DNA of 64,000 nucleotides from Candidatus Saccharimonadota bacterium (GTDB taxonomy: Bacteria; Patescibacteriota; Saccharimonadia; Saccharimonadales; Saccharimonadaceae): assembly GCA_009992235.1 (NCBI GenBank), contig JAACVZ010000002.1:62001-126000 (forward strand), given 5' to 3'. Numbering within the stretch: position 1 is the first letter of the stretch; each line of letters opens with the position of its first letter. The notes below the pieces were generated by a model. It made no database searches and had not been told where the DNA came from. It was given only the letters and a program-made list of their open reading frames with translations. Shown in pieces: positions 18,134-24,868 of the stretch. The position numbers were made by a program, and so were the translations under genes.

Positions 18134-18490
18134 TTAAGCGGCGGCGAGCTGGTCGCTCTGAGCCACGTCAACCTCCGATGAGGCGGGTTGATCCTCTTTC
18201 AGCTTGTACCACTTCACGAGTGCGCCCAGTGCGGACCTCAAGACACTCAGCTGAGTGCCACGATTGGCGCTGACGCTGGTAACCATCGCGTAGATGTCCG
18301 CGCCTCCAGGAATGAAGAGTTCATTCTCTTCGGCTCTCTCTAACTGCTCGAGAAAGCCTTCCGCGCAGTCATGGACCGCACGCTCCCTGGAGTCGCTGTC
18401 CCTCATGCACTGCACGATGGGCCCAATCCCATCCATACGTGCAATTCGAATGGCTACCCTTCTGACAATTACTTGGTCAGATTGCGGCAT
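18134..18490 (-). CDS. Orphan protein of the GC-rich island, 118 aa
   Basis: I do not recognise this protein. It is soluble, with helical-looking segments (VVRRVAIRIARMDGIGP; ERAVHDCAEGFLEQLERAEENELF; GTQLSVLRSALGALVKWYKL) and no signal or membrane span. A cytoplasmic helical-bundle regulator would fit, but nothing proves it. Its GC-rich codons resemble the other island genes and not pgk. Support that it is real: a consensus-like promoter on the minus strand (TTGACA, 17 bases, TATATT) about 100 bases upstream, GGGGAG just before the ATG, and a good terminator downstream. The promoter region is shared with the opposite strand through a palindrome at 18601-18617. Confidence 0.65.
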   Translation of the reverse strand: MPQSDQVIVRRVAIRIARMDGIGPIVQCMRDSDSRERAVHDCAEGFLEQLERAEENELFIPGGADIYAMVTSVSANRGTQLSVLRSALGALVKWYKLKEDQPASSEVDVAQSDQLAAA

Positions 18491-18506
18491 TGCTCCCCAT
18501 TTCCCA

Positions 18507-18582
18507 TTAAGTGTAATCCTGCGACATGCCCGCTTTTTACAGCCCGATGGTCACGTGACCCGTTCACGCGACTTACACTTAA
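18507..18582. repeat. Inverted repeats upstream of the 118-aa gene (operator-like)
   Basis: TTAAGTGTAA (18507-18516) and TTACACTTAA (18573-18582) are perfect inverse copies bracketing the untranslated leader of the 118-residue gene. Inside lies the 12-base palindrome GGTCACGTGACC (18549-18560). The outer right copy touches the -10 box (18589-18594) of the minus-strand promoter. Either a looped repressor site or a leader RNA fold is possible. Confidence 0.55.
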
Positions 18583-18588
18583 CAGGTG

Positions 18589-18629
18589 AATATACTCCCC
18601 TTGACATCATATGTCAAATAGTGTGTTAT
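18589..18629. promoter_or_regulatory. Divergent promoters sharing one palindrome as both -35 boxes
   Basis: The palindrome TTGACAT-CAT-ATGTCAA (18601-18617) supplies a perfect TTGACA on each strand. On the minus strand, TTGACA (18612-18617) is followed after exactly 17 bases by TATATT (18589-18594), driving the 118-residue gene. On the plus strand, TTGACA (18601-18606) is followed after 17 bases by TGTTAT (18624-18629), a weaker -10. A dimeric protein bound to the palindrome would control both directions. Confidence 0.65.
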
Positions 18630-18715
18630 TTAGTGTTACCGTGACTGGACGATGCGCTATATGTAGTAAATGTTATTAAAAAGGTTGTGCTTTGAGGTAT
18701 ATATTGTATAAAGCA

Positions 18716-18744
18716 TTGACATTTTAGCCATTTTGTGATAATAT
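18716..18744 (+). promoter_or_regulatory. Strong promoter with long leader for the 19032 gene
   Basis: TTGACA at 18716-18721, a 17-base spacer, then TAATAT at 18739-18744. This would start transcription near 18751 and leave a leader of about 280 bases before the ATG at 19032, in contrast to the leaderless layout of most genes here. The leader contains an imperfect long hairpin (18895-18953) and an overlapping hairpin series (18965-19014). Confidence 0.7.
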
Positions 18745-18894
18745 GAAGCAATCATTCACAGGTGAGGACGTGAGAGCTTCATTGTGGTGAGGAGGTCGTT
18801 AACAAATCAGATCATTACAGTGCATGTCCTGAATGTGTATAACATTTTTGATATCACTGAAAAGCTATATTTTTGGTATGGTACTCCTTTTGTT

Positions 18895-18953
18895 TCAGGA
18901 GTGGCGCGCCAGATAATCTCCTTATAGGCGGTTATTTGACGCGCTGCTCCTGA
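18895..18953 (+). other. Leader hairpin, 14-base arms
   Basis: Within the stretch 18491-19031, which holds no convincing gene, TCAGGAGTGGCGCG (18895-18908) is matched in inverse by CGCGCTGCTCCTGA (18940-18953), 12 of 14 positions pairing, around a 31-base loop. The arms contain AGGAG and its complement, so the fold could also hide or mimic a ribosome site. Confidence 0.6.
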
Positions 18954-18964
18954 CGTGTGCAGCT

Positions 18965-19015
18965 GGGACATCCGTCCCGTCCAGTGAAAGATACTGGGTG
19001 GGATTGTCCCGCCCA
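18965..19015 (+). promoter_or_regulatory. Mutually exclusive hairpins before the ribosome site (attenuator/riboswitch-like)
   Basis: Four segments can pair in alternative ways. 1:2 is GGGAC (18965-18969) with GTCCC (18974-18978). 2:3 is TCCCGTCCAGT (18975-18985) with ACTGGGTGGGA (18993-19003), eleven pairs including two G-U. 3:4 is TGGGTGGGA (18995-19003) with TCCCGCCCA (19007-19015), nine pairs including one G-U, closed by a three-base loop and ending 4 bases before the AAAGGA ribosome site (19020-19025). Segment 2 is shared by the first two folds and segment 3 by the last two, the logic of a switch. No known riboswitch class is recognised. Confidence 0.55.
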
Positions 19016-19031
19016 CGAGAAAGGAATACTC

Positions 19032-19700
19032 ATGACAACCCGCAACCTGAGCACCACCGATATCGAGGCCGCCGCAAAGGCTGCCAAGAAAGTGGCCGAC
19101 GGTGTCCGCAACCGGCACAAGGTGGTCTCTGAGACCATCGAATCCGGCAGCACGGAGTCCGATGCGAAAGCAAAGGACCTAAGGATCGCCGCCGCCGCCG
19201 TTGAGCGACGCGCCAAGGACGAGCAAGCTGAACTCCGCGAGGAGCTCGAGCAGCTCGACGAAATCCTCGGCACCTCCAAGCCTGCACCTGTACCGACTCC
19301 CTCACCGGAGCCAGCACCGGAGCCCAAGCCTGCTGCACCCGCAGCACCCGAGCCGATCAAGGAGGCACCCGCCCCCGAGCCGGTGCCGGACCCTGTTTTC
19401 GAACCGGAACCTGCTCCATGTGAGCCGGAACCCGACGAAACCGTACAAGTCACCCGCGTTCAGCGAGTGATCGATGTTCGGCGCTGGAGTTTTCTCCAGT
19501 GGTTGCTTGCAGCCGTCGGCCTTGTGCTGGCGCTGATTTTGTTCTCGTACTGGCCCGGTTGGGCTGGTCGGAACATCGACCAATGGTTCGCAAGTGGCAT
19601 CGTGTGGATGTTGTGGTTCGTCGGTCACGCCGGCACCGGATTCTTCGGTGGAGGCTGGATTGGTTCGTACTTCAACAACAACGAGGATGACGACTCGTAA
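19032..19700 (+). CDS. Orphan membrane protein: coiled coil, Pro/Glu linker, two membrane segments
   Basis: Not a family I recognise. The start is the ATG at 19032, set by AAAGGA six bases upstream. Residues 1-80 are an Ala/Glu/Lys/Arg-rich helix likely to form a coiled coil (AAAKAAKKVADGVRNRHK; DEQAELREELEQLDEIL). Residues about 82-136 form a repetitive Pro-Ala-Glu linker (EPAPEPKPAAPAAPEP). Two hydrophobic segments follow at about 152-171 (LLAAVGLVLALILFSYWPGW) and 183-205 (IVWMLWFVGHAGTGFFGG), then an acidic tail NNNEDDDS. The layout suggests a membrane anchor holding a cytoplasmic coiled coil. GC content is far above that of neighbouring genes (62-73% in lines counted by hand). Its mRNA has a long structured leader. 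Confidence 0.75.
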   Translation: MTTRNLSTTDIEAAAKAAKKVADGVRNRHKVVSETIESGSTESDAKAKDLRIAAAAVERRAKDEQAELREELEQLDEILGTSKPAPVPTPSPEPAPEPKPAAPAAPEPIKEAPAPEPVPDPVFEPEPAPCEPEPDETVQVTRVQRVIDVRRWSFLQWLLAAVGLVLALILFSYWPGWAGRNIDQWFASGIVWMLWFVGHAGTGFFGGGWIGSYFNNNEDDDS

Positions 19701-19707
19701 AAATCGT

Positions 19708-19781
19708 CCGTAATATTACGGGGAAGTTCCGTAAGGCCCCATTGATTCGGGAAGCCGTCATAAATGAATCAGGGTGTGGTG
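19708..19781 (+). other. Palindromes in the spacer before the 19870 gene
   Basis: The 169-base spacer holds the perfect palindrome CCGTAATATTACGG (19708-19721), whose right half can also pair with CCGTAA at 19729-19734; TGATTC (19743-19748) with GAATCA (19766-19771); and a GGTGG/CCACC pair beginning near 19777. None has a T-run, so these look like RNA structure or protein sites instead of a terminator. Confidence 0.5.
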
Positions 19782-19869
19782 GCGTCAAAACCACCTCACT
19801 CGCTAGGTCCATCCACCCCTGGGACGATAAACATTAAGGGAATCGCTCTACCGACCTTAGGAGGTCAAC

Positions 19870-20922
19870 ATGAGCAAGTGGAAAGCAGGAACAATCACTT
19901 CGGTGATTGCGCTCCTCATTGCACTCGCAGCCGGTCTTCTGGTCGGTACGAGTGATGGAGCGCCGGCCGCTCAAGTACTGCCCAAGATCCCAGAGGCACC
20001 ATCAGCATCCATCGACACACAAGCGCTTGCGCAATGTCGTGTCGATGCCGTCATCGAATACATGACCCTGGTCGGTTTCGAGGATGGCGACTACGTCATC
20101 GGCGAAGAACGACTCGACAAGAGTCTCCCGGAATTTTCGGAAGCGGGTTCGCTCGCATTCGGACTAAACGGACAGGTTGTTGACTCGAAAGAGGCCCTTC
20201 AAGGCGTCTTCGAATCTAAGAACCCGGAGCTCGTCGCCGTTACTAACACCCAGGTAAAGAAGTTTGAGGGCCAATTCACTCGTGAAGAGGTCCTCAACAT
20301 CAGCAGCTGGGAGGTTGTCCAGATGCTCGTGCCCGTAAGGGTGGCGGGCAACACTGGGTTCAACGATGGCAAGGTGGTTTCGTCGGGCGTTCGCAAGAGC
20401 GCCGCTGGCGACGCCTTCTGGCTATTCATTGACCCAAGCACCTGCACCGTTCCAACGGCGCAGTTCGACTCAACCGGCAACGCCGTGGACCCCGATACCG
20501 AAGACAAGGATAAGCCAGTAGGCTTCATCCGAGTTGGATGCATCAACCCCGGCGACCGGCCAGAGCCTGAACCGAAGTGCCCATGGAACCCAACGCTTCC
20601 CCCGGATCACCCGGACTGCCTGCAGTCCAAGGATCCATCCGACTCGACCGCCCAGAACCCGGATGTTCCGGACTGGATCAAGGACGAGCCAAGCGGAGGG
20701 AACCACACCGTCAACAACAACGACGGTGCCACCGACTCGCGGGGTCTTCAAACCGACCCCGCCAAGGACGCCAAGGCAGCAGAAGACGCCGCCAAGGCAG
20801 AGACCGAGAAGGTGACAGAAGAGCACGAACAAGCCATTGACGACGCAGTCGAAAATGGTGGAGGCGTGGTCGACGAGGAGCAGGAGCACACAGAGGCTCC
20901 CGCTCCTCCGCCCGACTGGTAA
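19870..20922 (+). CDS. Orphan secreted or anchored protein of the island, 350 aa
   Basis: Unrecognised. TAGGAGGTCAAC gives a near-perfect ribosome site for the ATG at 19870. Residues about 8-30 (ITSVIALLIALAAGLLVG) are a signal peptide or anchor. The outer part divides into a folded-looking domain at about 45-225 (TQALAQCRVDAVIEYMTLVG, then VLNISSWEVVQMLVPVRV and DAFWLFIDPSTCTV), a Cys/Pro-rich stretch with CPWNPTLPPDHPDC near 240-255, and a charged, helical Ala/Glu/Lys tail (KDAKAAEDAAKAETEKVTEE) ending APAPPPDW. The scattered cysteines suggest disulfides. Codons are GC-rich like the 19032 gene. The two genes lie in tandem and probably act together at the membrane. Confidence 0.75.
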   Translation: MSKWKAGTITSVIALLIALAAGLLVGTSDGAPAAQVLPKIPEAPSASIDTQALAQCRVDAVIEYMTLVGFEDGDYVIGEERLDKSLPEFSEAGSLAFGLNGQVVDSKEALQGVFESKNPELVAVTNTQVKKFEGQFTREEVLNISSWEVVQMLVPVRVAGNTGFNDGKVVSSGVRKSAAGDAFWLFIDPSTCTVPTAQFDSTGNAVDPDTEDKDKPVGFIRVGCINPGDRPEPEPKCPWNPTLPPDHPDCLQSKDPSDSTAQNPDVPDWIKDEPSGGNHTVNNNDGATDSRGLQTDPAKDAKAAEDAAKAETEKVTEEHEQAIDDAVENGGGVVDEEQEHTEAPAPPPDW

Positions 20923-20930
20923 TCCCCCCC

Positions 20931-20968
20931 TGGTGGGGCGCAAAGCTTTCGAGCCTAGCGCCCCACCA
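20931..20968 (+). terminator. Long GC-rich hairpin after the 350-aa gene
   Basis: TGGTGGGGCGC (20931-20941) and GCGCCCCACCA (20958-20968) form a perfect eleven-pair stem eight bases after the stop codon, around a 16-base loop containing AAGCTT. No T-run follows, so termination is not certain; the same style of T-less hairpin follows the 118-residue gene at the other end of the island. Confidence 0.6.
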
Positions 20969-20995
20969 ACGGGAACCAAAGACATAGCTTTAAAC

Positions 20996-21073
20996 CGAGG
21001 AATCGTATTCCAACTTGAGACTTTTACGGTCTCGTTGTTGAGTATGATTCCTCGTGAGTCACTTTTTTGACTC
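20996..21073 (+). other. Two successive stem-loops at the right edge of the island
   Basis: CGAGGAATC (20996-21004) pairs with GATTCCTCG (21046-21054), with an inner stem GAGAC/GTCTC (21017-21021, 21029-21033). Directly after it, GAGTCA (21056-21061) pairs with TGACTC (21068-21073) across a T-rich loop. The group lies between the island and the surface-protein gene, where composition falls back to the local level. Confidence 0.55.
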
Positions 21074-21196
21074 GGACATGCACATTGTAATGATCTGATT
21101 TGTAACGTTAACAACTCGGCAACAATGAAATTTTACATTTTGAATAATTAACTTTGATGTTATCTGCGAGATACATCAAGAAACGGAGACACATTT

Positions 21197-22405
21197 ATGA
21201 GTAATCTATTTTCACTCATTCGACGTGCCCCTAAGCGTTTTTCTGTCGCTGTTGCAATGATTGCCGCTGCAATCATTATTCCAGCCACTGTATTCGCATG
21301 GGGACCAGAGCGCCCAACTTTCACCATTGAAAGCCCAGCGCCCTACAACACGTTCAACTCAATCACCAACAACCCTAACTATGGTGACGAACGAAACTTC
21401 GTTACCATCAAAGACGCAGCCAACCAGAACGCTGGCGGCTGGACTGACGACATTTCCGTAGAAAACGGAAAAGACTACTACGTACGTATGTACGTACACA
21501 ACAACGCAGCCGAGAACCTTAATCTCGTTGCGGAAAACGTCACCGCACAGTTTAACGTGCCTGACTATGAAGCAGAGCGAATTCAAATTGATGGATACCT
21601 CTCTTCAAGCAATTCCCAACCCGGTAAAATCTGGGACCAAGCCGTATTTACTGGCGACTCACGCTTTAGCCTTGACTACGTCGAAGGCTCAGCAATGTAC
21701 ACCAACAATGTCTTCACTAGTGGCACCAGCCTTGGTGATGCGATTGTTGGAAACGGAGTTCAACTTGGATACGACAAGCTTGACGGAAAAATCCCTGGCT
21801 GTTTCCAATACGATGGATTTGTTACTTTCAAGGTAAAAGCCGTATCAAGCGACTTTAGCCTAGAAAAGACCGTCCGCGTAAACGACACAGAGGACAAGAC
21901 TTTTAAGGAAAACGTATCAGTTAAGCCTGGTGATAAGGTAGATTTCCAAATTTACTTTAAGAACACCGGTGGAACTCAGCTTAAAGACGTTGTCGTAAAA
22001 GACAAACTGCCTGAAGGCATGAGCTACGTACCAGGTACAACTTACCTACACAACTCTGGCGGAACTCGCCAAGTTGCGGACGGCATCACAGCAGGTGGAC
22101 TCGTAATTGGTGGCTACCTCCCAGGAGGAGATGCCTACGTTAAGTTTACCGCTAAGGTTGCTGGTAATGACGAGCTCCCTCTTTGTGGAACAAACACGTT
22201 GAGGAACATCGCAAAAGCCACAACCCCAACAGTGTCTGAAGAAGATGACGCATCTGTCGTTGTCGATAAAGAGTGCGAAACTCCAGAAGTTCCGCCAGAA
22301 CTTCCAAAGACAGGACCTGTCGATAGCATTGTTGCCGTACTTGGCCTAGGAACACTTGTCGCAAGCATCGCTTATTACGCTGCTAGTCGACGCGCCCTTA
22401 GCTAA
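21197..22405 (+). CDS. LPKTG-type cell-surface protein with DUF11-like domain
   Basis: A 402-residue exported protein. Residues 1-33 form a signal peptide with basic start (IRRAPKRFS) and hydrophobic core ending TVFAWG. The middle is rich in Asn, Thr and Asp; residues about 215-335 (PGDKVDFQIYFKNTGGTQLK, VVVKDKLPEGMSYVPG) match the DUF11/conserved-repeat fold common in surface proteins. The C-terminus has the full sorting signal: ELPKTG at about 368-373, a hydrophobic span (SIVAVLGLGTLVASIAYYA) and basic tail SRRALS. It is thus a candidate for sortase attachment to peptidoglycan; no sortase is in the window. ACGGAG precedes the ATG and a strong terminator follows, consistent with high expression. 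Confidence 0.85.
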   Translation: MSNLFSLIRRAPKRFSVAVAMIAAAIIIPATVFAWGPERPTFTIESPAPYNTFNSITNNPNYGDERNFVTIKDAANQNAGGWTDDISVENGKDYYVRMYVHNNAAENLNLVAENVTAQFNVPDYEAERIQIDGYLSSSNSQPGKIWDQAVFTGDSRFSLDYVEGSAMYTNNVFTSGTSLGDAIVGNGVQLGYDKLDGKIPGCFQYDGFVTFKVKAVSSDFSLEKTVRVNDTEDKTFKENVSVKPGDKVDFQIYFKNTGGTQLKDVVVKDKLPEGMSYVPGTTYLHNSGGTRQVADGITAGGLVIGGYLPGGDAYVKFTAKVAGNDELPLCGTNTLRNIAKATTPTVSEEDDASVVVDKECETPEVPPELPKTGPVDSIVAVLGLGTLVASIAYYAASRRALS

Positions 22406-22433
22406 GAAGAAGTCTGACCGCTCTCTCCCGTTA

Positions 22434-22460
22434 CCCCGCCTTCATTGGCGGGGTTTTGGT
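22434..22460 (+). terminator. Rho-independent terminator of the surface-protein gene
   Basis: CCCCGCC (22434-22440), loop TTCATT, GGCGGGG (22447-22453) then TTTTGGTTTT: a seven-pair stem and T-rich tail 28 bases after the stop codon. Confidence 0.9.
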
Positions 22461-22490
22461 TTTCGTGAAATCTCGCTGTACAATAGCATC

Positions 22491-22715
22491 ATGGCAAATA
22501 AGCAAAAAAAGAAGCGCAATAAACAATATCAGGGTGCGGATGCTAGTCTGGCGCGCCCAAGCGTAACAAAACTCAGCGCCGCCAATCGAAACAAGTTCAG
22601 TCAGTGGTGGTTCGACAACAAGCGTGTTGCTCGCCCAGTCGGCATTGCCGGTGCAGTGGTCGCGGTACTGATGTGGCTTATCTACGAACTAATTCGTATT
22701 GCGTCCGGCACCTAG
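22491..22715 (+). CDS. Small single-span membrane protein, 74 aa
   Basis: The ATG at 22491 gives a 74-residue protein with a very basic N-terminus (MANKQKKKRNKQYQ), a middle RNKFSQWWFDNKRVARPVG and one membrane segment (IAGAVVAVLMWLIYELIRI) near the C-terminus. I do not know the family. TACAAT at 22479-22484 lies 6 bases before the ATG, with TTGGTT 17 bases upstream, so the frame that is open further upstream is not used and the mRNA is probably leaderless. The -35 box overlaps the T-tail of the preceding terminator. Confidence 0.75.
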   Translation: MANKQKKKRNKQYQGADASLARPSVTKLSAANRNKFSQWWFDNKRVARPVGIAGAVVAVLMWLIYELIRIASGT

Positions 22716-22718
22716 GCG

Positions 22719-24860
22719 TTACTTCTGCAAAGGCAGACGAAACCCAAAAGTACTGCCCTTCCCCTCTTTGGACGAAAATATAATCTCTCCATGGTGATCC
22801 TGCACGACTCGTTTCGCAAGATATAGACCCACGCCCGTTCCGTCTGGCCTCTGCCGACGAGCGTTAGTTGCCCTAAAGAACTTATTAAATAACTGCGCCT
22901 GCTCGTCCAACGGAACTCCGATACCCGTGTCTTTCACCGTAAACTCGATTCCCTTAGCCGTTTTTTGAAGCCGGACGACAATTTTTGACGCTTCTTTCGA
23001 ATAGTAAATTGCGTTATCGGCAAAGTTCATAATGACCTGCTGAATCTTATTCTCATCGACATCTACTGCAGGAATGTCCTTCGGTTGCTTATAAACAAAC
23101 TTAATATTTCGCGCAGCCGCATTAGATTCTAGGCCGTCTATCTCTCGACGAACCAGCTTAGCCAAATCTACCGGACGTTTCTCGATGATAAACTTCCCCG
23201 TCTGCAGGCGAGACACATTCAAGAAGTCGCCAATCAGCCTCACCATCCGTTCGCTACTGACAAACGCCTCCTGCAAGAGATGCTTTTGTTCAGGGCTCAC
23301 CTTCCCGACGTCACCTTCCATAAGCATCGAAATGTAGCCTTTTATGCTAGTTAGTGGAGTTCGCAGCTGATGACTAGCCATACTAATAAATTCGTCCTTC
23401 GCCTGGTCCAGCTTCTGAAGCTGCGCGTTACTCCGTCGAAGCTCTTTTGTTGCTGCATCAATTCTTTGCTGGAGGTTTTCGTTGAGGTCACGGATTTCCT
23501 GTACCGACAAGGTATTTTGAATGCCAATAGCTAGTTCACCCGCAACCGTTCGCAGCAACCGTAAATCTCGACGAGTATACTGCGACGTCTTATGCTCACC
23601 AAGGCACATCATTCCTACCAGTGCATCATTCTGATGAAGCGGAACGACAACAGCAATCCTGTGGCTCACGAGCATACGACGCACCGTGGGGCTAATAGCG
23701 TGATCTTCTATGGAGACTACTGCGTTCAGTTCATCTAATAGTCCAATGTCTTCTGGGGGCAACCTCTTTGCATCTTCTGTTCCTATGAATATAACCCGCG
23801 CGTCGCCACTATGAACGAAGAAAGACACATACTCAGCCTTTAGGGCAACCTGAATAAGTTCAGCTGAACGATGAAGCAATACACGCAGATTAATGGTTGA
23901 GCGCACAAGCGAGTTTAGCTCATCGTAGAATTGCTCGACGTTATAATTATCTTTATAGAAAAACCTATTCGTCAAACGATCGAAGAAATGTTTTACCGGT
24001 TGGAACAGAAAGGCCAACAATAACGCAAGCAATACATTTACCGGAGCGGTGCTCGCTATGTCGCCAACATTACCTTGAAAAATGAGCTCAGACACTGCAT
24101 AGGCTAGCACGTAATAAATAGCTCCAAGCGTTGATAGCACAAGAACATACGCTGTACTTCGAACCGCTGCGCCTTTTATGTCGAATAGCCCATGCTGGAG
24201 AATCGCGTAAGATACACCTCCAATGATAAAAACCGACACCAAAGGGCCAAGCGTAGAAAGTGCAAAGTTGCCAAAAAGTGCAGGGATAATAAGATTTGTC
24301 ATTGCAATAATAATAATCGCGCCTCCAAGGCTATAGAAAAGCGCCTTGGCGTATGCTTTAATCATCCGGTTCTTCGATCTACGAGCCCAGGCTAGCCAAA
24401 ACAAGCCTATAAAAATGAGGGACGCGATACACATGAAGTATAGCCAAAATAATTGACCGAATTCAATTGCAACGACACTACCATCAATGTATACGTCGGC
24501 AACCACAAAGGGAGTGAGCGAAATAAACGAAGCAATACCACCAACCGTCCCATAAAGCACCGTCTGCCAACTTCGCAACCTGACCTTATCGGTCACCGAG
24601 CCAATAAAAAAGTACGCTCCCCCCGCTACGAAAACTGAGCTAAGAAAAAGAAGTCGGTTAATATATAGTAAAATTTCGTGAGGAAAAGTAGTGTAATTGC
24701 TTAGGTAGTTAAAGGCCGCCCATACCGAGAACGCCAATAAAAAAACAATAAGACTGTCGCCGTTCCTGCCCGCCTTACGGCGCGAACGTGAAAGCGAGAC
24801 AATAAAAACCAGCAATAGTGCCTCAACGAATATAAGCCCAATAAGCGTAACCACGTCCAT
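22719..24860 (-). CDS. Membrane sensor histidine kinase (multi-span sensor, GAF, HisKA, HATPase)
   Basis: A 713-residue kinase. Residues 1 to about 285 hold eight or so membrane segments resembling the 7TM/MASE-type histidine kinase N-terminus. A GAF-like domain follows (LRVLLHRSAELIQVALKAEY to VAGELAIGIQNTL), then a coiled segment and the HisKA phosphoacceptor box (ISMASHQLRTPLTSIKGYIS), and the catalytic domain with N box (QVIMNFADNAIYYSKEA), G1 (VKDTGIGVPLDE) and G2 (GTGVGLYLAKRVVQDHHGEI). It begins 8 bases after the acyltransferase-E1 fusion gene, with its own TATAAT (minus, 24868-24873) overlapping that stop. The response regulator at 26599 is the natural partner. Confidence 0.92.
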   Translation of the reverse strand: MDVVTLIGLIFVEALLLVFIVSLSRSRRKAGRNGDSLIVFLLAFSVWAAFNYLSNYTTFPHEILLYINRLLFLSSVFVAGGAYFFIGSVTDKVRLRSWQTVLYGTVGGIASFISLTPFVVADVYIDGSVVAIEFGQLFWLYFMCIASLIFIGLFWLAWARRSKNRMIKAYAKALFYSLGGAIIIIAMTNLIIPALFGNFALSTLGPLVSVFIIGGVSYAILQHGLFDIKGAAVRSTAYVLVLSTLGAIYYVLAYAVSELIFQGNVGDIASTAPVNVLLALLLAFLFQPVKHFFDRLTNRFFYKDNYNVEQFYDELNSLVRSTINLRVLLHRSAELIQVALKAEYVSFFVHSGDARVIFIGTEDAKRLPPEDIGLLDELNAVVSIEDHAISPTVRRMLVSHRIAVVVPLHQNDALVGMMCLGEHKTSQYTRRDLRLLRTVAGELAIGIQNTLSVQEIRDLNENLQQRIDAATKELRRSNAQLQKLDQAKDEFISMASHQLRTPLTSIKGYISMLMEGDVGKVSPEQKHLLQEAFVSSERMVRLIGDFLNVSRLQTGKFIIEKRPVDLAKLVRREIDGLESNAAARNIKFVYKQPKDIPAVDVDENKIQQVIMNFADNAIYYSKEASKIVVRLQKTAKGIEFTVKDTGIGVPLDEQAQLFNKFFRATNARRQRPDGTGVGLYLAKRVVQDHHGEIIFSSKEGKGSTFGFRLPLQK

Positions 24861-24868
24861 AGGGACAA

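Noticed and set aside
18820-18927. GTG-started frame of 35 codons in the leader of the 19032 gene
   Set aside because: No ribosome site at a proper distance, AT-rich composition unlike the other island genes, and no protein features; probably chance.
18807-19347. Minus-strand frames of 103-173 codons opposite the 19032 gene
   Set aside because: They are Ser/Gly- or Arg-rich shadows of the repetitive Pro/Glu-coding strand, with no promoter or ribosome site.
20470-21114. Minus-strand frame of 214 codons opposite the end of the 350-residue gene
   Set aside because: Low-complexity Gly/Val-rich translation caused by GC-rich codons of the real gene; it crosses the hairpins at 20931-21054.
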